From contig JBBRYP010000003.1 of NCBI GenBank assembly GCA_038237515.1, positions 42,647-106,646 of the forward strand: a DNA stretch of 64,000 bases. The letters run 5' to 3'. The stretch is from JBBQDZ01 sp038237515. Its GTDB lineage: Bacteria; Actinomycetota; Thermoleophilia; Gaiellales; Gaiellaceae. Both the position numbers and the translations under genes were made by a program. The stretch's first letter is position 1. Each line of letters starts with the position of its first letter. This document shows, one piece after another, positions 25,782 through 34,397 of the stretch. Under the pieces are notes generated by a model. The model was not told the origin of the DNA. It did no database searches and saw nothing but the letters and a program-made list of their open reading frames with translations.

Positions 25782-26603
25782 CTAGGCGCCGGCTTCAGCC
25801 TCCCGCAGCGTCCGCGCGGCTTCCTCCGGCGGAACCATGTTCACGAAGACTCCGGCGCCGAGCTCGAGCCCCGCGAGGACGGTGAGGCGCGGGAAGATCT
25901 CCAGGTGCCACGCTTCCCCATCGTGGAGCCAGGCGTTCCAGGGCAGAGGCCCCTCGGCCGCGCGCAGCCGGCGGATCGCCTCACCGAGGAGGCGCAGCGC
26001 GGCCGGGAGCAAGGAGCTTGCAAAGGCTGCTCGCTCGCGCCGGACCGGACGGATCACGAGCTCGTAGGGGACGCGGCTCGCCCACGGGCACTCGAGCGCC
26101 AGTCCGTCCCGCTCGAGCACGAGGGCGCCGGACCTCGGCGGATCCCGCTCGCGCTCGAGAACCGGCGGGCGCCCGGGGAGCCAGGTGAGCTGAGAGTGGC
26201 TGTGAGCGAGGCTTGCACCCGCCTCACGGCCCTCGTTGAGCGATGCGTGCAGGTAGCCGCCGGGCTCCGCCTCCCGCCGCTCCCGCCACGCCTTTGCGAC
26301 GAGCTCCAGCTCCTCGCCGGACAGCTCGACGAGGCTCCTGACGTGCCGCGGGGCGTGGACGACCACCTCCTGGCGCTCGAGCGCCGGGTAGAGGTTCGGC
26401 ACGACCCGAACCCTCCACGGCTCGCCGAGCGCCAGCGTCTCCGACGGCGTCCGGTCTTCCCGGCCCGCACAGAAGGGGCACGTCGCAAGCTCGTCCTCCG
26501 TCGCCTGAGGTATCCGGGGCCTCGTGGCGCCGGGCCGCCCCGCGCGGGCGGGTGCCAGGGCGACGAGGCGGTCGGCACACTGGTCTTCGCGAAGCTCGAT
26601 CAG
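25782..26603 (-). CDS. GalT-like HIT-superfamily nucleotidyltransferase (DUF4931-like), apparent CTG start
   Basis: The 273-residue protein resembles galactose-1-phosphate uridylyltransferase but is shorter than the usual 330-350 residues. It begins IELREDQCADRLVALAPARA, has a zinc-binding CPFCAG pair near residue 45, and carries HSHSQLTWLP where canonical GalT has HPHGQ. The histidine triad core is kept but the proline and glycine are changed. It may be a UDP-sugar or ADP-sulfurylase-type relative. No ATG, GTG or TTG lies near the conserved N-terminus. CTG at 26603 overlaps the stop of the SPFH gene as CTGA. Confidence 0.75.
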   Translation of the reverse strand: MIELREDQCADRLVALAPARAGRPGATRPRIPQATEDELATCPFCAGREDRTPSETLALGEPWRVRVVPNLYPALERQEVVVHAPRHVRSLVELSGEELELVAKAWRERREAEPGGYLHASLNEGREAGASLAHSHSQLTWLPGRPPVLERERDPPRSGALVLERDGLALECPWASRVPYELVIRPVRRERAAFASSLLPAALRLLGEAIRRLRAAEGPLPWNAWLHDGEAWHLEIFPRLTVLAGLELGAGVFVNMVPPEEAARTLREAEAGA

Positions 26604-27391
26604 CTGCCGGCGGAGTCGTCGGCCTTCCGCTTGGTGGCGCCTTCCAGGAACGGCCGGATGAGATCGATCGGAGCGGGGAAGACAATCGTCGAGGAGTTCG
26701 CGCCGCCGCCGATCTCCAGCAGCGTCTGGAGGTAGCGGAGCTGCAGTGCGATCGGATGCTCTTCGATCACGAGCGCCGCGTCCTTCAGCCGCTCGGATGC
26801 CTGGAACTCGCCTTCCGCGTTGATGACCTTCGCCCGCCGTTCGCGCTCGGCCTCCGCCTGTCGCGCCATCGCGCGCTGCATGCTCGCGGGGATCTCGACG
26901 TCCTTCACCTCGACGATCGAGACTTTGATGCCCCAGGGCGAGGTGGCCTCGTCGATGATCCCCTGGAGGATCGCGTTGATCTTCTCGCGCTCCGAGAGCA
27001 ATTCGTCGAGCACGTGCTGACCGAGGACCGACCGGAGGGTCGTCTGCGCGATCTGGGAGGTCGCGACCATGAAGTTCTCGATCTGGACGATCGCGGCCTT
27101 CGGCTCGACGATGCGGAAGTAGGCGACGGCGTTCACGCGCGCCGGCACGTTGTCCTTCGTGATCACTTCCTGCGGCGGGATGTTGAGCGTGATCGTGCGC
27201 AGGTCGACCTTCACCATCCGGTCGACGATCGGGATCAGGAGGAAGAGCCCCGGGCCCTTCGGCGGGTCGAGTAGACGCCCGAGCCGGAAGACGACGCCTC
27301 GCTCGTACTCGCGGGCGACCCGGATTGCCGAGATCAGGAAGAGGACGAGCCCGAAGACGATGACGCCGAGGACTACGAAGGCGACGGTCAC
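26600..27391 (-). CDS. SPFH/stomatin-like membrane protein (slipin)
   Basis: The 263-residue protein has one N-terminal membrane segment (residues 3-25) followed by the SPFH domain: YERGVVFRLGR, GPGLFLLIPIVD, LNIPPQEVITKDNVP. A helical region then runs MARQAEAERERRAKVINAEGE. It should form large cytoplasm-facing oligomers in membrane microdomains. It lies nine bases downstream of nfeD, the usual partnership, in which the NfeD protease and the stomatin act together in membrane quality control. Confidence 0.92.
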   Translation of the reverse strand: MTVAFVVLGVIVFGLVLFLISAIRVAREYERGVVFRLGRLLDPPKGPGLFLLIPIVDRMVKVDLRTITLNIPPQEVITKDNVPARVNAVAYFRIVEPKAAIVQIENFMVATSQIAQTTLRSVLGQHVLDELLSEREKINAILQGIIDEATSPWGIKVSIVEVKDVEIPASMQRAMARQAEAERERRAKVINAEGEFQASERLKDAALVIEEHPIALQLRYLQTLLEIGGGANSSTIVFPAPIDLIRPFLEGATKRKADDSAGS

Positions 27392-27400
27392 GGCACGATC

Positions 27401-28708
27401 CTATGCCTCGCCGCGTACCGGTGAGACGTCGAGCATCAGTCCGTCCACGCTCTCGACGGCGACGCGGTCGCCGGCGCGCAGTGACACGCCCGCGGGTGGA
27501 CGCGCCTGCCACAGCTCGCCGCGGACGAAGACCAGTCCCTCGCGCCGCACCTCGCCGATCTGACCGACGATGTCGGCCGGGCCGATCGCCACGGGCTGCC
27601 GGCGCACCGCCAGCGCCTTGCCGATCGCGAACATCCAGAACCCGCCGAGCACCGCCGCCACCGAGGCCACGAGCGGAACGGACGTGTGGTAGGGCGCCGG
27701 CGCGTTGTGGAAGAGCAGGAGCAGCCCGATCACGAGGCTCGTGAGCCCGGACACCGTGAGGGCGCCGTGGCTCACCACGTGCACGTCCGCCACGAGCAGG
27801 AAGACGCCGAGCAGGAGGAGCGCGACGCCGGCCCAGTCGATCGGCAGCACCGAGAACCCGAAGAGCGACGCCACGAGCGCGACGCCGCCAAGCGCGCCTG
27901 GGAGCACGACACCGGGATGGAAGACCTCGAATCCGATCCCCGCGATTCCGGCCAGGAAGAGCAGGGAGATGATGTTCGGGTCGATGATCGTGTTGAGGAG
28001 CCGGGTGAAGAAGCCCATCCGGACCTGGGTGATCTGCGCGCCCGCCAGGTGGAGCACGAACCCCTTTGGCTTCGTCCGGTAGCCGTCGAGCTGGCGTAGG
28101 AGCGCGGGCAGCGTGGGGGCGATCACGTCGATCACGTCCATCCGCTTCGCCTCCTGCTCGGTGAGGTTCGAGGCTTTGCGGACCGCGAGGTCGCCCCAGG
28201 CGGCGTTGCGGTGGTGGTAGCGCATGAGGCTGCGCAGCGACGCGGCCGCGTCGTTGATCACCTTCCGCCGGAGGTCGCTGTCGATGTTCTGGCCGCCCGA
28301 ATTGATCGGCGTCGAGGAGCCGATGTTCGTCTCCGGCGCCATCGCGAGGACGTCCGCCGCCTCGCCGATCCAGACGCCGGCCGAGGCGGCGCGGGCGCCG
28401 TTCGGCGCGACGTAGACGATGACGGGGATCTTCGAGGCGAGCTCCTTCTGGACGATCTTCCGCTCGGAGCTCGCCAGGCCGCCCGGCGTGTCGAGGAGGA
28501 TGACCACGGCGTCGAAGTGCCGGTCGATCGCGCGCTGAAGCTGGTGGTTCAGGTAATCCTGCGTGACGGGATTCACCTCGGTGTCGCCACCGAAGTGGAT
28601 CGCGAGAACACGCGGCATGGGTGCTGCGGCGGCGATGCCGGCGCTCCCGAGGACGGTTGCGGCCACGGCGAGCGAGACCAGAAATCCCCGCTCGAGGCGT
28701 CCTTTCAA
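27401..28708 (-). CDS. NfeD-family membrane-bound serine protease (ClpP class)
   Basis: The 435-residue protein has a signal peptide (to about residue 29) and an N-terminal ClpP-like protease domain with LLDTPGGLASS and the nucleophile motif NGARAASAGVWI (serine near residue 109). Four to five membrane segments follow, and a C-terminal NfeD OB-fold soluble domain ends near VDGLMLDVSP. Proteins of this type cleave the C-terminal tail of their partner stomatin. The SPFH gene lies immediately downstream in the same operon. Confidence 0.92.
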   Translation of the reverse strand: MKGRLERGFLVSLAVAATVLGSAGIAAAAPMPRVLAIHFGGDTEVNPVTQDYLNHQLQRAIDRHFDAVVILLDTPGGLASSERKIVQKELASKIPVIVYVAPNGARAASAGVWIGEAADVLAMAPETNIGSSTPINSGGQNIDSDLRRKVINDAAASLRSLMRYHHRNAAWGDLAVRKASNLTEQEAKRMDVIDVIAPTLPALLRQLDGYRTKPKGFVLHLAGAQITQVRMGFFTRLLNTIIDPNIISLLFLAGIAGIGFEVFHPGVVLPGALGGVALVASLFGFSVLPIDWAGVALLLLGVFLLVADVHVVSHGALTVSGLTSLVIGLLLLFHNAPAPYHTSVPLVASVAAVLGGFWMFAIGKALAVRRQPVAIGPADIVGQIGEVRREGLVFVRGELWQARPPAGVSLRAGDRVAVESVDGLMLDVSPVRGEA

Positions 28709-28765
28709 AGTGTAAGGATTCTATCAGCGAAGGTTCGGGGCTCCGGCGGCCGAAGGTATACGTCG

Positions 28766-30715
28766 ATGGGTCCTATGAGGGCGATCCTCGCCGTCACGCT
28801 CGCCGCCGCCGCGGTTCCTGCGGTCGCGCACGCGGCTGAGGTGACGATGACGGTGCGCGACCTGCCGCTCTCGCCCGTCCGGTCGGTTTCGGGGATCTCG
28901 CCGCCGCAGCGCTTCGACCTCGTCGGGCTCCACTGGCGCGGGCCCGGGGACGTCGTCTTCCGAACTCGCGCGGCCGGGGGCCGCTGGAGCGCCTGGCGGC
29001 GCGTCGACTCCGAGGAACATGTGACAGCGGGCACCGCCGAGGCGGCACGCACGCGGGGCTGGCGGCTTGGCGAGCCGTACTGGACGGGTACCTCGACGGC
29101 GATCGAGTACCGGCCGGCCGGCCGGGTCACGCGCCTCCGCGGCTACTTCGTGGAGAGTCCGGTCGAGAGGGTGGCGATACGCACCATGGCGATCGCCGGG
29201 GCGCCTCCGATCGTGCCGCGCGTCGGCTGGAACGCCGACGAGCGCATCCGGCGGGCCTCGCCGAGATACGCGCGCGCGCTCCGCTTCTCGGTCGTCCACC
29301 ACACGGCCGGCACGAACGCGTACTCGGCAGAGGAGTCGGGCGCGATCGTGCGCGGCATCGAGGAGTACCACGTCAAGGGCAACGGGTGGAACGACATCGG
29401 CTACAACTTTCTCGTCGATCGTTACGGCCAGGTGTTCGAGGGCCGGTACGGCGGCGTCACGCGCAACGTCGTCGGCGCCCACGCCGGCGGCTTCAACACC
29501 GGTTCGGTCGGCGTGGCCGTCCTCGGCACCTACAGCTCGACGCCGGTCACGCCGGCGGCCCGGGCGGCGCTCGTCAAGCTCCTCTCCTGGCGGCTCGATC
29601 TCGCCTACGTGGATCCGAACTCGACTCTCGTCTGGCCTTCCCGCGGCAACGAGCGGTTCCCGGCCGGCACACCCGTCTCCCTCCGCGCAGTCTCCGGGCA
29701 CCGCGACACCGGGTTCACCGACTGCCCGGGAAACTCCCTCTACGCACAGCTTCCCGCGATCGCGTCGAGCGTCGCCCGAGCCGGCCCGCCGAAGATCTAC
29801 GACCCGTCCGTGAAGGGAAGCCTCGGCGGGCCTATCCGGTTCTCGGCGCGCCTCTCCGTCCCGGGGCCCTGGAGCGTCACGGTGACGAGCCTCACCGGCG
29901 CAGCGGTCGCGCGCGGCTCGGGCACCGGCACGGCGATCTCCTGGACCTGGAGCTCGCGCGCGGCCGCTGAGGGCTTGTATTCGTGGACGATTGCCGCCCC
30001 ACACGGCACGCGTCCCGCCACCGGCTCACTAGGCGCTCCGGCGCCTTCCCCCGCGCCCCCGCCCCTGCCGCGACCTCCACCGACGCCTCCGCCCATCCTG
30101 CCGCCCGTCCTCGCGGAGCTGGCGGCCACGCCCGCGCTCATCTCCCCCGACGGCGACGCCAACACGGACTACGCCGACGTCACCTACCTGCTCCGCCGAG
30201 CCGCCAGCGTGACTGCGACGGTGATCGACGAGAGCGGCGCTCCGCTCCAGACGCTCTTCAGGGAGCAGCGCCAGTCGGCGCGGCGTCAGCGCTGGCCGTG
30301 GACCGCGCTCGGGATCGTCGACGGCCGCTACACCCTGCGCATCTCCGCTCGCGACGACTACGGGAAGACGACGCGGGGCGACGTCGCGATCCTCGTCGAC
30401 CGCACCCTCGGGTGGCTCGCGGCCAGCCCGAGCGTCTTCTCGCCGAACGGCGACGGCAGGCTCGACACGATCACCTTCACGTTCGGCCTGGCGCAGCCGG
30501 CGACGGTGTCGATCCGCATCCTGCAGGCCGGGCGGCAGGTGGCGCTCCTGCTCAGCGGTACGCTTGCGCCGGGGCTGCACCAGGTGGTCTGGAACGGGCA
30601 GACGCCGATCGGTCTGGCGCCGGACGGGAACTACGACCTCGAGGTGGACGCCGCCGACAGCCTCGCGTCGACCTCCGAAACCGTTCGCTTCACAGTCGAC
30701 TCCCGGGTGGGTTGA
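28766..30715 (+). CDS. Secreted N-acetylmuramoyl-L-alanine amidase (PGRP type) with FlgD-like repeats
   Basis: The 649-residue protein has a signal peptide (residues 1-21) and a beta-rich N-terminal domain, then an amidase_2/PGRP domain from about 145 to 340. The zinc ligands are in SVVHHTAGT (near residue 178), in GAHAGGFN, and in SGHRDTGFTDCPG (near 310-318). A proline-rich linker leads to two FlgD-Ig-like repeats, each with an SPNGDG or SPDGDAN motif. It would cut the stem peptide from peptidoglycan outside the cell. GAAGG lies ten bases before the ATG at 28766. The 3' end overlaps birA tail to tail by 26 bases. Confidence 0.88.
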   Translation: MGPMRAILAVTLAAAAVPAVAHAAEVTMTVRDLPLSPVRSVSGISPPQRFDLVGLHWRGPGDVVFRTRAAGGRWSAWRRVDSEEHVTAGTAEAARTRGWRLGEPYWTGTSTAIEYRPAGRVTRLRGYFVESPVERVAIRTMAIAGAPPIVPRVGWNADERIRRASPRYARALRFSVVHHTAGTNAYSAEESGAIVRGIEEYHVKGNGWNDIGYNFLVDRYGQVFEGRYGGVTRNVVGAHAGGFNTGSVGVAVLGTYSSTPVTPAARAALVKLLSWRLDLAYVDPNSTLVWPSRGNERFPAGTPVSLRAVSGHRDTGFTDCPGNSLYAQLPAIASSVARAGPPKIYDPSVKGSLGGPIRFSARLSVPGPWSVTVTSLTGAAVARGSGTGTAISWTWSSRAAAEGLYSWTIAAPHGTRPATGSLGAPAPSPAPPPLPRPPPTPPPILPPVLAELAATPALISPDGDANTDYADVTYLLRRAASVTATVIDESGAPLQTLFREQRQSARRQRWPWTALGIVDGRYTLRISARDDYGKTTRGDVAILVDRTLGWLAASPSVFSPNGDGRLDTITFTFGLAQPATVSIRILQAGRQVALLLSGTLAPGLHQVVWNGQTPIGLAPDGNYDLEVDAADSLASTSETVRFTVDSRVG

Positions 30716-31295
30716 CTCGCTCGCCCGCGAGCCACGCGTCGTAGACGATCTCGAGCCGCTCGAGCAGCGTCACCAGGAGGCCGGCGCGCCCGACCGGTCC
30801 TCCGGTCTCGAGCGAGAGGGACGTGACCGGAGTCTCCAGGTCCGACGGCAGCTCGACGGCCGCCGCGTTGACGTTGACCCCGATGCCGAGCACGACACGA
30901 CCCTCGTGCGCCTCGGCCAGGACGCCCGCGACCTTGCGGCCCCCGAAGAGGACGTCGTTCGGAAACTTGATCTCCGGCTCGAGCCCCGTGACCGCCGCGA
31001 TCGCCTCGGAGCAGCCCCGGCCGGCGACGAGGGAGAGCTCCGGCAGCCGCGCGATCTCGATCCGCGGGCGCAGGACGATGGAGCAGAGGATGCTCGTCCC
31101 GGGCAGCGCCTGCCAGCGTCGCCCGAGCCTGCCGCGCCCCTCGGTCTGCTCCTCGGCCGTGGCTACCGCCCCCTCCGGCGCCTCCTCGTCGAGCAGCCGC
31201 TGCGTCGAGAGGCAACGCGCCAGGTGGAGGTACGGCCGCCCGAACCGGCCTCGCAGCAGGGGCTCCACCACGTCCCCGGACAGAGAATCGACCAT
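30690..31295 (-). CDS. birA: Biotin--[acetyl-CoA carboxylase] ligase
   Basis: The 201-residue protein is a group I biotin ligase lacking the N-terminal DNA-binding domain. It has the biotinyl-AMP loop GRGRLGRRW, then KFPNDVLFGGRKVAGVL and the GIGVNVN strand. It attaches biotin to the carrier protein of acetyl-CoA carboxylase. It is divergent from fabZ by 22 bases and close to accD-accA, which fits its metabolic role. The C-terminal domain is short. Confidence 0.92.
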   Translation of the reverse strand: MVDSLSGDVVEPLLRGRFGRPYLHLARCLSTQRLLDEEAPEGAVATAEEQTEGRGRLGRRWQALPGTSILCSIVLRPRIEIARLPELSLVAGRGCSEAIAAVTGLEPEIKFPNDVLFGGRKVAGVLAEAHEGRVVLGIGVNVNAAAVELPSDLETPVTSLSLETGGPVGRAGLLVTLLERLEIVYDAWLAGERVNPPGSRL

Positions 31296-31317
31296 GCCGA
31301 GCGTAGACTAGGTTCCC

Positions 31318-31752
31318 GTGCTGGAGGCACCTTTCGGCCGTGAGGGCATCGAATCGATCCTTCCCCACCGCGACCCCTTCCTCTTTCTCGACGAGGTCGT
31401 GGAGCTCGAGCCCGGCACGCGCGTCGTCGCGCGGAAGCTCGTGCGTGCGGACGAGTGGTTTCTCTCAGGCCACTTCCCCGGCCGCCCGATCATGCCGGGC
31501 GTCATCATCGTCGAGGCGATGGCCCAGGCCGGGGCGGTCGCCGTCCTCTCGGAGGCCGAGAACCGGGGGAAGCTCGCCCTCTTCGCCGGTATCGACGATT
31601 GTCGCTTCAAGCGAATTGTGGAGCCGGGCGACGAACTCGTCCTCACCTGCGAGGTCGCGCGGGTGCGTGGGCCGATCGGGCGCGGCCAGGCTCGAGCGAC
31701 CGTGGGAAGCGAGTTGGCGGCACGCGGCACGCTGACCTTCGCGGCGCAGTGA
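31318..31752 (+). CDS. fabZ: 3-hydroxyacyl-ACP dehydratase FabZ
   Basis: The 144-residue protein is a single hot-dog domain. The active-site histidine is in LSGHFPGRPIMPGVIIVEAM and the catalytic glutamate follows in the same segment; ILPHRDPFLFLDEV near the start is also diagnostic. It removes water from 3-hydroxyacyl-ACP in fatty-acid elongation. Start is GTG at 31318. It opens the fab operon and overlaps fabH by GTGA. Confidence 0.95.
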   Translation: MLEAPFGREGIESILPHRDPFLFLDEVVELEPGTRVVARKLVRADEWFLSGHFPGRPIMPGVIIVEAMAQAGAVAVLSEAENRGKLALFAGIDDCRFKRIVEPGDELVLTCEVARVRGPIGRGQARATVGSELAARGTLTFAAQ

Positions 31753-32747
31753 TCGGCTCGCGCGGCAACGGCGCGGCTGTGTCGGTGACCGGCATCGGCG
31801 CTCATGTCCCCGAGCGGGTGGTCACGAACGACGAGCTCTCCGAGACGCTCGACACCTCCGACGAGTGGATCGTGGAGCGGACGGGAATCCGCGAACGCCG
31901 GATCGCCGGCCCCGAGGAGGCGCTCTCGGATATCGCCCTGCCGGCGGCCCGAAGGGCGCTCGAGCAGGCCAGCCTCGCGGGCGCCGACCTCGACCTGATC
32001 ATCGTGGCGACGGTGACGCCGGACATGATGTTCCCGACCTCGGCGGCCATCCTCGCCGACGAGCTCGGAGCTCCCGACGCTGCGGCCTACGACCTGCTCG
32101 CCGGGTGCACGGGCTTCGTCTACGCGCTCGCTCAGGCGTACTCGATGCTGGCCGCCGGGCTCGCGCACCGTGCGCTCGTTGTCGGAGGTGACGTCCTCTC
32201 GAAGATCCTCGATTGGAGCGACCGGACGACGTGCGTCCTGTTCGGCGACGGCGCCGGGGCGGTCGTCCTGGAGCGGGTGGCGACCGGCGGGTTCCTCGGC
32301 TTCGAGCTCGGCGCCGACGGCGGCGGCGGCGTCCACCTCTCGCTACCGGGCAGCGGCTCGAGGGCCGCTCCGGAGGGCGCGACGCGGCTCGTGCAGATGA
32401 ATGGGCGCGAGGTGTTCAGGTTCGCGACGCGCGTGCTCGTCTCCTCGGCCGAGAAGCTGCTCGACGAGTGCGGTCGCACGGTTGGCGACGTGGACGTCTA
32501 CATTCCCCACCAGGCGAACCTGCGCATCATCAACCATGCGCGCACGAGGCTCGGAATCTCGGAGGAGCGAACCCTGATCAACGTCGACCGCTATGGCAAC
32601 ACCTCGTCCGGATCGATCCCGCTCGCACTCTTCGAGGGTGTCGAGCAGGGACGTGTGAGGTCAGGTGACCTCCTGTTGATGACGGGAATGGGCGCTGGGC
32701 TCACGTGGGGCTCGGTGCTCCTGGAATGGACAGTAGGCGCGGCATGA
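31749..32747 (+). CDS. fabH: 3-oxoacyl-ACP synthase III (FabH)
   Basis: The 332-residue condensing enzyme has the Cys-His-Asn triad: the nucleophile in LLAGCTGFVYAL, the histidine in IPHQANLRII and the asparagine in RYGNTSSGSIP. It starts fatty-acid synthesis by joining an acyl-CoA primer to malonyl-ACP. I use the GTG overlapping the fabZ stop; a GTG 30 bases on is the alternative. The DTSDEWIVERTGIRERRI motif is typical. Confidence 0.95.
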   Translation: MIGSRGNGAAVSVTGIGAHVPERVVTNDELSETLDTSDEWIVERTGIRERRIAGPEEALSDIALPAARRALEQASLAGADLDLIIVATVTPDMMFPTSAAILADELGAPDAAAYDLLAGCTGFVYALAQAYSMLAAGLAHRALVVGGDVLSKILDWSDRTTCVLFGDGAGAVVLERVATGGFLGFELGADGGGGVHLSLPGSGSRAAPEGATRLVQMNGREVFRFATRVLVSSAEKLLDECGRTVGDVDVYIPHQANLRIINHARTRLGISEERTLINVDRYGNTSSGSIPLALFEGVEQGRVRSGDLLLMTGMGAGLTWGSVLLEWTVGAA

Positions 32748-33670
32748 GCAAGGTTGCCTTCTGCTTTCCGGGACAGGGCTCGTTCGGGTCGGGCATGGGC
32801 CGCGAGATCGCGGAGGCTGTGCCCGAGGCGATGGACGTCTTCGAGCGCGGCAGCGAGGCCTCGGGGCTCGACCTGCTGCACCTGTGCTTCGACGCGCCCG
32901 TCGAGGATCTCGTCGAGACGGAGGTGCAGCAGCCCGCACTGGTGGCGACGAGCCTCGCCATCCTCGCCGCTCTGCGCGAGCAGGGGATCACGCCGGACTA
33001 CGTCGTCGGCCACTCGGTCGGCGAGTTCGCGGCCCTCGCCGCGGCATCCGCGATGGGCACCGACGACGCGATCGGCCTCGTGCGGGAACGCGGCCTCGCG
33101 ATGGCGGAGGCGGCGCGCCGTCATCCCGGCGCGATGGCGGCCATCCTCGGGCTCGAGGACGAGGTGGTCGAGGAGCTCTGCCGGCGGATCCGCGGCGTCT
33201 GGCCGGCTAACTACAACTGCCCCGGGCAGCTGGTCGTCTCGGGTGAGCGGGACGCCGTCGAGGAGTGCTGCGAGCTAGCCGAGCAGCGCGGGGCGCGGCG
33301 GACGGTGAAGCTGCGCGTCTCCGGTGCCTTCCACAGTCCGCTCGTCGCGCGCGCCGCCGACCGGTTGAAGCCGGCGGTCGACCGGATTCGCTTCGCCGAG
33401 ACGTCCTTCCCCTTCATGTCGACCGTCACGGCGAGGATCGAGCCCGCCCAGCGCGTCGGCACCTTGCTCATCGACCAGCTGACCGCGCCCGTGAAGTTCA
33501 CTCAGGCGGCCTCCTCACTCGTGCGCGAAGGCGTCAAGACCTTCGTCGAGGTCGGCCCCGGCAACGTCCTTTCCGGGCTCGTCAAGCGGATCGACCGCAG
33601 CGTGAAAGCGATTCCGGTCAACAATCTCGAGGGACTGAGGAAGCTGAAGGAGACTCTCAGCACTGTCTGA
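32744..33670 (+). CDS. fabD: Malonyl-CoA:ACP transacylase
   Basis: The 308-residue protein has FPGQGSFGSGMG near its start, the nucleophile motif VGHSVGEFAAL (serine near residue 90) and the catalytic histidine in SGAFHSPLV. It loads malonate onto acyl carrier protein. It starts in the fabH stop (ATGA). Its 3' end carries the strong ribosome site AAGGAG (33647-33652) that serves fabG. Confidence 0.95.
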   Translation: MSKVAFCFPGQGSFGSGMGREIAEAVPEAMDVFERGSEASGLDLLHLCFDAPVEDLVETEVQQPALVATSLAILAALREQGITPDYVVGHSVGEFAALAAASAMGTDDAIGLVRERGLAMAEAARRHPGAMAAILGLEDEVVEELCRRIRGVWPANYNCPGQLVVSGERDAVEECCELAEQRGARRTVKLRVSGAFHSPLVARAADRLKPAVDRIRFAETSFPFMSTVTARIEPAQRVGTLLIDQLTAPVKFTQAASSLVREGVKTFVEVGPGNVLSGLVKRIDRSVKAIPVNNLEGLRKLKETLSTV

Positions 33671-34397
33671 CGCGACGTTCTGCTCGCTGGAGGGCAAGAC
33701 CGCGCTCGTCACGGGCGGCTCGCGGGGGATCGGCCGGGCGATCGCGCTCGAGCTCGGCCGCGCAGGCGCGAAGGTGACGCTGACGTACCGGTCGGGCGCC
33801 GAGCGCGCCGCGGCGGTCGCAGCGGAGATCGCCGCCACCGCCGTTCAGGTGGACGTCTCCGACGCGGACGCCGCACGGCGCGTCGTGGACGAGGCGGGCG
33901 AACTCGACATCCTCGTCAACAACGCCGGCATCACGCGCGACACCTTGCTTGCGCGCATGAGCGACGAGGACTGGCACGAGGTGCTCGACACCAACCTCGG
34001 CGGCGTCTTCCACACCTGCCGGGCGGCCGCCCGCGGGATGCTGCGGAGGCGACGCGGCGCGATCGTGAACGTGACGAGCGTCGTGGCTGTTCGCGGCAAC
34101 CCGGGGCAGACGAACTATGCGGCCTCGAAGGCCGGGATCATCGGGTTCACGAAGTCCCTCGCCCGCGAGCTCGGGTCACGCGGCGTCCGTGCGAACGCCG
34201 TCGCGCCGGGCTATGTCGGGACGGCGCTCACCGACGTGTTGCCGGAGGGGGCGCGGCAGGCGATTCTCGCGAACACGCCGCTCGGGCGCCTCGGAGAGCC
34301 GGGCGATATCGCAGGGGCAGTACGCTTCCTCTGCTCCGACGAGGCCTCGTTCATCACGGGCGAGGTCCTCCTCGTCGACGGCGGACTGGGGATGTAA
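33663..34397 (+). CDS. fabG: 3-oxoacyl-ACP reductase FabG, apparent CTG start
   Basis: The 244-residue short-chain dehydrogenase has the cofactor motif TGGSRGIGRA at its N-terminus, NNAGITRD, and the catalytic tetrad with serine in NVTSVVAVRG and YAASK. It reduces 3-oxoacyl-ACP with NADPH. The first ATG, GTG or TTG in frame is a GTG at 33774, which would delete the cofactor-binding strand. The CTG at 33663 gives the normal family length and has AAGGAG ten bases upstream. It overlaps fabD by eight bases. Confidence 0.94.
   Translation: MSDATFCSLEGKTALVTGGSRGIGRAIALELGRAGAKVTLTYRSGAERAAAVAAEIAATAVQVDVSDADAARRVVDEAGELDILVNNAGITRDTLLARMSDEDWHEVLDTNLGGVFHTCRAAARGMLRRRRGAIVNVTSVVAVRGNPGQTNYAASKAGIIGFTKSLARELGSRGVRANAVAPGYVGTALTDVLPEGARQAILANTPLGRLGEPGDIAGAVRFLCSDEASFITGEVLLVDGGLGM

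Noticed and set aside
28211..28765. N-terminal extension of the amidase gene
   Set aside because: The open frame runs antisense to nfeD; the signal peptide and ribosome site place the start at 28766.
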